A stretch of DNA of 24,751 nucleotides from CAVTAE01 sp051649365 (GTDB taxonomy: Bacteria > Deinococcota > Deinococci > Deinococcales > Trueperaceae), in contig JBOFGY010000048.1 of the NCBI GenBank assembly GCA_051649365.1, positions 1-24,751 of the forward strand, in the 5' to 3' direction. Position numbers and translations under genes: made by a program. This document shows positions 7,448-15,127 of this stretch, piece after piece (position 1 is the first letter of the stretch; each line of letters begins with the position of its first letter). The notes beneath the pieces are model-generated. The model was not told the DNA's origin. It searched no databases and saw nothing but the letters and a program-made list of their open reading frames with translations.

Positions 7448-9805
7448 GTGTTAAAACAGTGGAGCGGACTTGTTGGTATCGTTTTATGTTGCCTACTGGC
7501 AAGTTGTTCGCAAAAGGAACAGACCAAGTTAGAGAGTACAAACGTGGTAGTAGCCCTGGGTTTGTTTCCAGCCGAGGCTCGCGTAGGTGAAGAAGTAGAG
7601 GTATCTTTTAGCGCACTCTATGATGAGGCAGGGTTTGAAAGCCTTTATTTAGAGGGTATTTCGGTTAGTGTAGCTGGGTATGGTGCGCAAGTTATTTTGG
7701 TGGATAGTGCCTCGCTTAGGTTTATTGTTCCAGAAGGGGAATTACCTCCGGGTGACTACACAGTAAATATTTATGGTTCAGGCGTAAGAACAAAGTGTTC
7801 TTACAATAAGTCAAGTTCTTACGATGAGCCGAGCCCTTACCTTGAATGCCCAGAGGTTTCAGATACCTTCGAGGGGTATGCCACGTTGAAAGTATTGGGT
7901 GACCCTTCTGTTAATCCATCATTTACTCTCACGCCAAGCTACGGCGCAACCAATGGCGAGACTGTCACCGTGATACTCTCTGGCTTGACTACAGCCAGTG
8001 CAGAGGTTGCTTTTGTTAGAGACAATCAAGCGGATATACCAGCTAAAATCTCCGAAAGAATAGATAATCAGCTTAAACTGAGCATTCCCGCAGATTTATC
8101 TGGTGGTTACGTGCAACTAAGAGTTAGCTCTACCGAAGGGGCTGTCTTACAAGATTACGAAATTTTAAACCTTTCTGACCTAGGGGATACACCCTCGGGT
8201 CTCCCCGAATTTATTACTACACTTGTTGAAGGCATAACGAGTGAACAAGAATTAGACGCAAGGCTCGATGCCGTCACTGCCAAGTTAGAGCTTGCCGAAC
8301 GCTTAGCTATCGTCCCCAATACATTTGTTGCGGGTGTTAATAATGGCATCGTTGCTTGTAGTTCTGCCACTGTGGTTATTCGTGTGCCACAATTTGCCCT
8401 AACAAAACTTGGGGCTATTCAAGAAGAGTTAAAGGCAACTATTTCCTTTGAAGGTGGGATTGATCCGCTAAGTGCTTGGGCTCAAAAACAAGCTACTACC
8501 CCCGCCCACTTAGACGCTATCGGTGTTTCCACCATCCGTAGCACACGGGGTCTTACTGGTACAGGCGTTACCATTGCTGTCCTCGACACAGGTGTAGACA
8601 GTAGTGAAGCAGACCTGTCTGGTCGCGTTATTCCTCTGGGCAGTAAAACTTCTGTGGATGTTGACCCAAACAAACACGGCACACCCATCGCGGTGTTAGC
8701 GGCAGGCACGACGCAAGGTGTGGCTCCGAATGCCACCATCCTTAGTGCACCTGTTTGCGATGAAAATGGTAGGTGCTACACCGACAAAGTGATTAAAGGT
8801 GTGTGCCAAGTTTTGGCAGAAGCACCTAAAGATAAACTCGTGCTGAACCTCAGTTTGGGCGGTAAATACACGTCGCGTATTTTGGAAAAGATTTTTGCAG
8901 AAGCTACGAGCCAAGGTGTGCTCATTGCAGCGGCAGCAGGTAACGAAGGTGAAGCACAAAGCCCAAGACATTTTCCTGGGGCTTACAGCAGTCAGAATGG
9001 TGTTATGGCAGTAGGAGCTCTCAGTGTTACTCGTCCAGCTACTCCGATCACAGAGCGTTTTTGGACAGCGATAAATGACCAAAATGCGAATCCTTGGGAC
9101 GGCTCAGGTAGTGCAATGACTTGGGGGGGGCTCGAGCAGCGCAGTGAAAAGGGTGTGGACTATGCACTTGTTGGTGCAGACAGTCAGAGCAGTCCTTACG
9201 GAGATACCGCAACATCCGAAGTGCGCCGAGTGCTATGTGTTTCGACAGACCAAAGCCTCTCCCAACCTAGTTTCGTACAGCCCGAGCAAACAGAGGGTGG
9301 CTCAATAAAAAACTTTTGGTCAGGACGTAAAGCCTTCTTGAGTAGCCCCGTTGCAGGTACAACACTCAATTCATTAGAAGCCGCTAATGCTTTTTGTAAC
9401 AGTGAAGCAACCCCCTACGGCTTTTCTGCACAAATGGCAGAATTTCATAATGAACAAGGTGGCTCTTATGGGTGGAGTTATTGGGTTGAAATAGTGCCTA
9501 CTACTTCACTTCTAGCGATTGCACCTGCTAGTTTTTCTACACGCGGTGACTATGTGGAAATTTCTGCGCCAGGGATTGTGAGCTTGCCAGGTTATACGGG
9601 CATAAAAGGTTCAGAAATGCTCGAGGGTACTTCGTTTGCGACAGGCATTCTTGCTGGTGCTATGGCCCTGTGGCGCGAAGCACACCCAGACTGGACACCC
9701 GCACAAATCGAAGACTCTATTAGGTCTAACGCTAAAGCTGTGGAGGGTGGTAAAAAAGATGCTGTGGGCAGTGGCATGATTGATGTAACAAACATTCCTT
9801 ACTAA
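7448..9805 (+). CDS. Lipoprotein subtilase (S8 family) with TIG-like domains and a large insertion
   Basis: A 785-residue serine protease with a GTG start. The signal peptide ends in LLASC (Cys about 20), so it is exported and lipid-anchored. Two Ig-like/TIG domains fill about residues 30-225, then comes a probable propeptide (about 250-345). The S8 catalytic domain has the triad Asp380 in AVLDTGVD, His410 in NKHGTPIA and Ser729 in GTSFATG, with oxyanion Asn499 in AAGNEGE. Between Asn499 and Ser729 there are 230 residues, far more than usual. Residues about 538-685 form an extra Trp- and Cys-containing segment that does not look like S8 sequence. A strong terminator follows. Direct repeats upstream link it to the cytolysin/SARP neighbourhood. 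Proteolytic activation of the cytolysin-like proteins is an attractive but untested role. Confidence 0.9.
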   Translation: MLKQWSGLVGIVLCCLLASCSQKEQTKLESTNVVVALGLFPAEARVGEEVEVSFSALYDEAGFESLYLEGISVSVAGYGAQVILVDSASLRFIVPEGELPPGDYTVNIYGSGVRTKCSYNKSSSYDEPSPYLECPEVSDTFEGYATLKVLGDPSVNPSFTLTPSYGATNGETVTVILSGLTTASAEVAFVRDNQADIPAKISERIDNQLKLSIPADLSGGYVQLRVSSTEGAVLQDYEILNLSDLGDTPSGLPEFITTLVEGITSEQELDARLDAVTAKLELAERLAIVPNTFVAGVNNGIVACSSATVVIRVPQFALTKLGAIQEELKATISFEGGIDPLSAWAQKQATTPAHLDAIGVSTIRSTRGLTGTGVTIAVLDTGVDSSEADLSGRVIPLGSKTSVDVDPNKHGTPIAVLAAGTTQGVAPNATILSAPVCDENGRCYTDKVIKGVCQVLAEAPKDKLVLNLSLGGKYTSRILEKIFAEATSQGVLIAAAAGNEGEAQSPRHFPGAYSSQNGVMAVGALSVTRPATPITERFWTAINDQNANPWDGSGSAMTWGGLEQRSEKGVDYALVGADSQSSPYGDTATSEVRRVLCVSTDQSLSQPSFVQPEQTEGGSIKNFWSGRKAFLSSPVAGTTLNSLEAANAFCNSEATPYGFSAQMAEFHNEQGGSYGWSYWVEIVPTTSLLAIAPASFSTRGDYVEISAPGIVSLPGYTGIKGSEMLEGTSFATGILAGAMALWREAHPDWTPAQIEDSIRSNAKAVEGGKKDAVGSGMIDVTNIPY

Positions 9806-9839
9806 AGCTTTGTAACTTCAAATCTGTATTGCGTTTTTT

Positions 9840-9880
9840 GGTGTTGCGTTCACGGTGGTGTGAACGCAACACCTTTTTTT
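9840..9880 (+). terminator. Rho-independent terminator of the subtilase gene
   Basis: A perfect 14-bp stem (9840-9853 with 9860-9873, sequence GGTGTTGCGTTCAC) has a 6-nt loop and is followed by seven T residues (9874-9880). It begins 35 bp after the subtilase stop. Confidence 0.93.
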
Positions 9881-9972
9881 GTTATTGCAAGCCATTGTTG
9901 AACGCGCCTGGAATGTTCACTTGGCTTGCTGTGACTCCAACCGTGAAGTAATGGTGACAGGGCCAGCACTGC

Positions 9973-10770
9973 TTACCAACTAAGCTGCTGCCAAGGGCTG
10001 TTGGGCTGTTTTTGCAAGTAATCAGCAATCATGGCAATGCCTGAGTTGTCAAATTGTTTTCCGCCCCACATCGCCCGCCCAATGACATAGCTCTTGGCGT
10101 AGTCGCCCCAAGAGCGAAAGGTCTTTTGGGCGAGGGTGTTCGCTGTCTCGATAAAGCTCCAGGCTTCACCTTCGCTGATGTAGCCCGCGTCGTAGCAGAG
10201 CCTCGCCAAAAAGACTAAACGCCCTACATCCCAACCGACGTTGCCATATTTCAAAACATGCGCCGTTTGGGTAATGACACCATCTTGTTTGAGTTCGTCT
10301 AGGGTTTCTTTGAGATGCTGTAATTGTGACCAGGCTTTGCTCGCATCCTCTCTGTTATCGAAGGAACTAGCAATAATGGTTTCTTGCTGGTGCTCGGGGG
10401 CATCAAAAGCCCTAAGCACGGTGGGAAAGTAAAAACGGAAGCCTTTGTGCTGCAAATAAGTAAGCGTTGTCTTCGCCTCTGCTGGATTGCTTATCCCCCA
10501 CCATTCTGCCAGCAACTCCCGAATGCGCCCTTTACCGAGTCCCGTCTCGAGCGAGTTAATGAAAGCGGTTTGCTGTTCGCTGTAGATGGCACCCAAGGCA
10601 ATTTTTCGGTACTGCTCGGGTGACAACGTAGAGCGTTTGTTGATATAGATTTTCGAGAACACGCCTTGAGTTAGTCTCGAGGCTCTTCTGAAAAAGGGCA
10701 GGACTCTAAAAACGACAAACCCAATCACCGCAACGGTGATGATGATGTAAGTTAGTGTGTTGGTATTCAC
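9973..10770 (-). CDS. DUF1266 domain protein with N-terminal membrane anchor
   Basis: A 265-residue protein. One hydrophobic segment at about residues 7-26 (YIIITVAVIGFVVFRVLPFF) is followed by a basic RRASR stop-transfer sequence, so the bulk is probably cytoplasmic. The C-terminal two thirds carry the DUF1266 pattern: WGI near residue 92, WDVGRLVFLARLCYDAGYIS and EGEAWSFIE near 180-205, then SWGDYAKSYVIGRAMWGG. DUF1266 proteins have no assigned function that I know of. The GTG start is chosen because GGGAG lies about 7 nt upstream. It is transcribed away from the cytolysin pair and towards the subtilase terminator. Confidence 0.78.
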   Translation of the reverse strand: MNTNTLTYIIITVAVIGFVVFRVLPFFRRASRLTQGVFSKIYINKRSTLSPEQYRKIALGAIYSEQQTAFINSLETGLGKGRIRELLAEWWGISNPAEAKTTLTYLQHKGFRFYFPTVLRAFDAPEHQQETIIASSFDNREDASKAWSQLQHLKETLDELKQDGVITQTAHVLKYGNVGWDVGRLVFLARLCYDAGYISEGEAWSFIETANTLAQKTFRSWGDYAKSYVIGRAMWGGKQFDNSGIAMIADYLQKQPNSPWQQLSW

Positions 10771-10825
10771 AGTATTCTCCCGATTGGTTTAACGCTTCTT
10801 GGTTCATATTTCGCTATTGCACTTC

Positions 10826-10859
10826 ATAAATTTATTGCCTTTATAAATTTATTGCCTTT
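10826..10859. repeat. Perfect 17-bp tandem duplication
   Basis: ATAAATTTATTGCCTTT occurs twice in a row (10826-10842 and 10843-10859), 56 bp upstream of the DUF1266 start. The absence of any mismatch suggests a recent slippage event or an operator pair. Confidence 0.75.
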
Positions 10860-10964
10860 CGCAGCCGTGCACAGGATCACGGGATTGCGGACACGGCTCT
10901 TCGTCAAAACTCCTGCCGCTCGAGATCTTTCACTAGAGCATAAACATGAGTCATCCCGAATTTT

Positions 10965-10997
10965 TGTAGCAACGGCGCACCCTGCGCCGTTGCTACA
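10965..10997. repeat. Perfect 14-bp inverted repeat with 5-nt loop
   Basis: TGTAGCAACGGCGC (10965-10978) and GCGCCGTTGCTACA (10984-10997) flank ACCCT. No T-run follows on either strand, so it is a hairpin or palindromic repeat rather than a canonical terminator. It lies just before the truncated palindromic element at 11005. Confidence 0.7.
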
Positions 10998-11004
10998 GTC
11001 CTTC

Positions 11005-11120
11005 GTCATTGCGAGCCTAAGCAGGGGTATAGCTAGGGCGGATAAAGCCCATCGTTGCATCATCCGCGCAGCAATCTCCTGGCACTTACTTGGCAGCGAC
11101 ATCAGAGCAAGGAGATTGCT
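11005..11120. repeat. Palindromic dispersed repeat, truncated copy B
   Basis: It begins with GTCATTGCGAGC (11005-11016) and contains the inner arms AGCAATCTCC (11070-11079) and GGAGATTGCT (11111-11120), exact inverted copies. The expected right outer arm (GCTCGCAATGAC) is replaced by unrelated sequence after GCTCG. It is the same family as 7008-7190. The 10771-11171 gap holds only these repeats and no gene that I can support. Confidence 0.68.
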
Positions 11121-11171
11121 TCGTCGCTCGTCACCTGCCAACGACCAACTCCAGTCTAAAGGTGTACTAAC

Positions 11172-13016
11172 TTATTGTTCTACGCAATTCTGTCCACTTG
11201 GGTCATACCGACACGGCTCTGGGCACGGTGTATCATTAAGGGCTAAATAGGTCGAGCTCTCAGTACTTTGTTGGGCGTTTTTAAGAGCTATGATTTTGTA
11301 AGCGTAAACAAAGCCCCTACTATAGATGTCGTCTAACGACGTGTGGGTATAGCTTGTCTCTGCGGTTTCTGTTAGAGGTTGAAAGTACGGTTGTCCATTA
11401 TCGCTACAACGGTCATACTGTGCGAACTCGAGTCTGTAAGTAGCACCAGGAATAGCATCCCAGCTTAACTGCACCGCACTGGAGTTCTCAAGCGTCGCTG
11501 TAAAGTTACTTGGTGCGGGTGGCGGTGTAAAAACGACAGCTTCTACGCCAGTGCTAGCCGCACCATCGCGCACGGCGCGCACACGGTAGACATAACCTGT
11601 ATCGAGCTGTAGAAAGGTCGTGTCGTTGTAACTCGTTTGACTGGCGTTCGTTTCAGTTAAAAAGCTATAGTTGCCGTTCTCAATTTTTCGTTCGATAATG
11701 TAACTCGTTGCTTCAGGGACGGGGCTCCAGTAAAGGTTCGAGCCACTTCCTGAGTACTGAGCATTCAAAGAACTTGTATCGGGCGGTGGCGCACCTGCAC
11801 TGCATTCTTTGCGAATGTACTCGGTGCCTTCCGAAAGTACTACGCGGCTACCGTCACTTAAATTGGTGATGGTGTATTCGACAGGGCGCAACTGCGTAAA
11901 CGAAGCAACACCTGTAAATTCTCTGAGTGTGCCTGGGTCTACTGCGTCAATCGGGCCTTGTTGTTGTGGGCCACCATACACATAAATTTTGATGGCAGCA
12001 TTTCCCCAAATGGTTTGCTGTGTGGGTGTAAGTTCTTCAATCTTTTTACCCTGATTTAATACTTCGTCGAGCAAGCTTTGGAGCTGACCCATCGAAGCGG
12101 TAGCCTCGAGTGCAAGCATCACGAACTGCCCATAACTCACACTCGAGACATAAGCAATAGGATTGTCTGTAGCAATGTCGCCACTGGCTAAACGTTCATC
12201 GAGTTTCGCTTTGGTAAAGTCGGCATTAAACAAATCTGCTGCACTTGCAGGTGGTTCCATGCTGATAGTGACAGGCTTGGCCAAGTAAAAGGCAAAAATG
12301 GTTTGACGTTCCAAATTTTCTAAGCGTTCTTGGTCAAACTTGAAGTGTTCAGTCACTTGACTTGGTAGGTAGCGGCTCGAGTTGCCCTGTCCTAACAGCG
12401 ACGAGCGCACAGAGGTCGAGGTCACGGAGTCTTTTTGCCAGAGTGTATTAGCACTGAGGGTGGCTCCGTCACGCTCTGCTGTCGAGAGTAAATCATCTAC
12501 AGCCCCACTGATGGTCTCGAGGCTAGGGGTTTGCACGTTGCGGCTCACAGCATTTGGGCTGCCATTAATATTCGTGACGAGCACAATCGGTGTACGTTCT
12601 TTAATTTCTAGACCGCGCACGTCGCTAAGATTGCCCGCCAACGTTTCGCCCTGTAGAAAAGCACCAGGCCACAAAAAGTTATTGGCGGTTGGCACCACGA
12701 AGTTATCTACCGTACGAATCATGTTGTAGGGCGTGCGTTTGCAGTTGTAAACCGTGTCACCAAAGGTAATTTGTTCGCTGTATTCGTCGCCAGTGGCTAG
12801 GTCAAGGGCTTCTTGGGGTGGAAAAGTTTTTTGAACTGTGGACATTGAGTTGAGGTAATCTCGCACGGATTGATCTTGGGTGGGTTCGGGATCAGGTTGT
12901 GGTGTTGGGGTGCAGTCCGGCCCCTCACAGTTTTTCGTGGGTTGACCACAAGCTGAGAGAAGCAAAAGCAGCATGAGTAGACTCAGCCAACGCAGCACCT
13001 TTATGGTTGAATTCAT
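11172..13016 (-). CDS. Lipoprotein with CDC-like pore-forming core and two fibronectin type III domains (paralogue 2)
   Basis: A 614-residue protein with a signal peptide ending LLSAC (Cys about 23) and a Cys/Pro-rich linker. Core landmarks in order: C92 in YNCKRTPYNMIRT, LWPGAFLQG near 115, NVQTPSLETISGAVDDLL (pneumolysin has DPSNSSVRGAVNDLL), a PASAADLF turn before domain 3, YVSSVSYGQ near 288, IYVYGGP near 348, LRPVEYTI, and C405 in YIRKECS. The YGR motif reads YGQ here. Instead of the cytolysin membrane-binding domain 4, residues about 413-500 and 503-600 are two fibronectin type III domains (LYWSPVPEATSYIIERK...YVYRVRAV; VQLSWDAIPGATYRLEF). A Cys-rich tail ends CPEPCRYDPSGQNC. FN3 domains would give protein or glycan recognition rather than sterol binding, but that is inference. 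GGAG precedes the ATG. The gene lies 86 bp downstream of paralogue 3. Confidence 0.83.
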   Translation of the reverse strand: MNSTIKVLRWLSLLMLLLLLSACGQPTKNCEGPDCTPTPQPDPEPTQDQSVRDYLNSMSTVQKTFPPQEALDLATGDEYSEQITFGDTVYNCKRTPYNMIRTVDNFVVPTANNFLWPGAFLQGETLAGNLSDVRGLEIKERTPIVLVTNINGSPNAVSRNVQTPSLETISGAVDDLLSTAERDGATLSANTLWQKDSVTSTSVRSSLLGQGNSSRYLPSQVTEHFKFDQERLENLERQTIFAFYLAKPVTISMEPPASAADLFNADFTKAKLDERLASGDIATDNPIAYVSSVSYGQFVMLALEATASMGQLQSLLDEVLNQGKKIEELTPTQQTIWGNAAIKIYVYGGPQQQGPIDAVDPGTLREFTGVASFTQLRPVEYTITNLSDGSRVVLSEGTEYIRKECSAGAPPPDTSSLNAQYSGSGSNLYWSPVPEATSYIIERKIENGNYSFLTETNASQTSYNDTTFLQLDTGYVYRVRAVRDGAASTGVEAVVFTPPPAPSNFTATLENSSAVQLSWDAIPGATYRLEFAQYDRCSDNGQPYFQPLTETAETSYTHTSLDDIYSRGFVYAYKIIALKNAQQSTESSTYLALNDTPCPEPCRYDPSGQNCVEQ

Positions 13017-13059
13017 AGTAATGTCTCCATAAGTGTTGTCTAGGTTCCTTCATAAGTGC

Positions 13060-13086
13060 ATCCGCACGTGCCTGGCACGTGCGGAT
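13060..13086. other. Intercistronic hairpin between two cytolysin-like genes
   Basis: A 27-nt perfect palindrome (13-bp arms ATCCGCACGTGCC and GGCACGTGCGGAT around one base) lies in the 86-bp gap between paralogues 3 and 2. In the direction of transcription (minus) the T-run precedes rather than follows the stem, so it is not a classical terminator. An mRNA-stabilising or processing hairpin setting different levels of the two proteins would fit. Confidence 0.6.
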
Positions 13087-13102
13087 AAAAAATACCAAGG
13101 TT

Positions 13103-14962
13103 TTAGCGTGGACGGTTGTTATACTCTGTTTCAGTGATAGGTTCTTTATAAAGGCTGTAGCTAATGCGTAAGCCATCTTTTTCAATTGAAAAATACTCGC
13201 CTTCACCTGTGGTTGTAGGATTGATGCGGAAGTCAGCAAACGTTGCGGTGTCATAGGTACCTTCATTCCAACGTTTGGGCTCATCCTTAGCTTTTAACTT
13301 TCTAAAGCGGGTGCGTACACTGCCATCAAATGCAAACCCAGTTGTACCTGCACCTTCTCGAAGTACGAAAATGGTCGCTTCGCAGCCTTCACTACTGCCA
13401 CCCCTTTGGCAATTATCGAGGAGGGGTTCAATATTAAAGAGAGAACTACCTGGATAGGTTACACGCACGTCGTTCAAATCTCTGTTAGTGGCGGGGTCAT
13501 CGGCACGCCAAATAGAGTTACCTTGAAGCAAGATTTGTCCGAAGTGTCCTTCACCACCTTCTTCGCCGCCAGAACCTATCTTTTGTGTGATGTTGCGAAT
13601 CGTGATCGTCCAAGCATCTGCCACAGGATTTTCAACGAGCGGTTGGCAGGTTGTTACGTCGTAGTTCGTGGTCTCACTGATACCCGCATAGTTTCTACTC
13701 ACGGTGTCACGCACGGCGTAAGACACAGGCACGTACTCGGTGATTTTGGGCAGATACTCTGGGCTAAAGTAGAGTTTAAGCCCTTCGCTTAACTTTCTAG
13801 CTGTAGCGTTTTCAATGAGGGCATTGTTTGCATTTGGGTTACCACCTAAGGTCGTGATACGGATGTTCGATTGATTTAAGATTTGCTCCTGACGACTGGT
13901 TAGACCGGCATCAAGGTTATATTTGCTGGCATTGATTTCTAGTTTGATAATGGTATCGAGTTCTTCGCGTCTGGCAGTGCTTGTCATTTCTATGAACATC
14001 ATGCGTCCGTAAGTTACACCTGAAACATACAAGATGGGTTTACCTGGGCCCATTTCGCCGCGAGCTATATATTCGTTCAGACGGTCTTGCGTAAACTTAT
14101 CGGTGAATAAATCACCAACACTGGCAGGTGCATCTACGTTAGCGGTGTAAGCAGTTTCTATATAGGCGATATAAATGCGGTTTTCGTTTATACTGCGGTC
14201 AACTTCTCTAGTGGCATCAAGCCCAACTTTTTTAGCAACATTGATAGACAAGTTTAAGTTTAGCAAACTGCTTGCTAAAGACTCGGAGCTTTCTAGTTTA
14301 TAGGTAGCTTTGCGTTGCAAATCAGCTTCGTTAAGTTTGGCCTCTTGCACTAAACTTCCTAGGGCTTGTCGCGTGGTAGAGAGGCTAGGGTTTTTGACAA
14401 TAGCAGCGTAGTTGCCACCATCGGTTAAGTTCAGTGAAAGGACTGTAGGTGCGCGTTCGCCTTCACGTACGGCAATGGGGCGCATAGACCCTAAGCTCGT
14501 ACCACCATACACGCCACCTTGAATCAGTGAACCTGGATAGACGACATCTGAATCAGGGTCGAGAGTAACAATTTTTTCGGGGGTGCGGGTTAGGTCGTAG
14601 CTGGTTACATTGCAAGTATATGTTTTGTCAACTTCGGGGTTTACATCAGAAGGATATGAAAATTTTTTAGGTTCCTGTTTGTCATCTAAAATCGGTTCGG
14701 GGGTGCCTTGAGTGCTCGAGTCTTCCTTAATAATGTTTTGTTGTGCTGAAAATTCATCCCAGCCAATCACGCCGTTAAGTACACTTTGAACTTCGGGTGG
14801 CGAGACGGGGCCAAGGTCTGGGTCTTCACCTGGAGTAATAACAACAACGGGTTCTTCGGGTTCATCATCGGGTGGGGTGTCAGTTGTTTGACCGCCGCAA
14901 CCTGCTAACAAAAAAGCTAAAGTACAAATAAGTGCCAGTAGTGTTTTAAGTGAGTGCTGCAT
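13103..14962 (-). CDS. Lipoprotein with CDC-like pore-forming core and novel C-terminal module (paralogue 3)
   Basis: A 619-residue protein with a signal peptide ending LLAGC (Cys about 22). This is the clearest cytolysin-like core of the three: C117 in YTCNVTSYDLTRT, VVYPGSLIQGG near 140, KNPSLSTTRQALGSLV, IYIAYIETAYTANVD, APASVGDLFTDKFT, ILYVSGVTYGRMMF near 306-320, IRITTLGGNP near 370, and YVPVSYAV before C439. The two Cys match C163/C477 and C92/C405 of the paralogues. Residues 440-619 replace domain 4 with about 180 residues of strand-rich sequence (WTITIRNITQKIG, GQILLQGNSIWR) that contain a Cys pair in DNCQRGGSSEGCEA. No undecapeptide is present. AAGGAG precedes the ATG. The upstream neighbour is the 15128-16357 lipoprotein, so the three minus-strand genes may be one operon. 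Pore formation is inferred from the fold. Confidence 0.85.
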   Translation of the reverse strand: MQHSLKTLLALICTLAFLLAGCGGQTTDTPPDDEPEEPVVVITPGEDPDLGPVSPPEVQSVLNGVIGWDEFSAQQNIIKEDSSTQGTPEPILDDKQEPKKFSYPSDVNPEVDKTYTCNVTSYDLTRTPEKIVTLDPDSDVVYPGSLIQGGVYGGTSLGSMRPIAVREGERAPTVLSLNLTDGGNYAAIVKNPSLSTTRQALGSLVQEAKLNEADLQRKATYKLESSESLASSLLNLNLSINVAKKVGLDATREVDRSINENRIYIAYIETAYTANVDAPASVGDLFTDKFTQDRLNEYIARGEMGPGKPILYVSGVTYGRMMFIEMTSTARREELDTIIKLEINASKYNLDAGLTSRQEQILNQSNIRITTLGGNPNANNALIENATARKLSEGLKLYFSPEYLPKITEYVPVSYAVRDTVSRNYAGISETTNYDVTTCQPLVENPVADAWTITIRNITQKIGSGGEEGGEGHFGQILLQGNSIWRADDPATNRDLNDVRVTYPGSSLFNIEPLLDNCQRGGSSEGCEATIFVLREGAGTTGFAFDGSVRTRFRKLKAKDEPKRWNEGTYDTATFADFRINPTTTGEGEYFSIEKDGLRISYSLYKEPITETEYNNRPR

Positions 14963-15127
14963 AAATCTCCTTGAATGGTGTTTGTTTAGATAGATTTCCT
15001 TGGAAGAGTTGAGGTGATTACAGGCCGTATCTTTTACATAAAGTTTCCTTTCTTCTAATCACATGAAAGCGGTTTTTATGGTTTTTATGTTGCACGAATA
15101 CTCGTAGGAAGTTGGAGTTTTTAGGTG

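Noticed and set aside
10852..11250. A 132-residue plus-strand frame overlapping the cytolysin 2 3' end
   Set aside because: It consists of palindromic repeat sequence plus the antisense of a real gene, with no ribosome-binding site.
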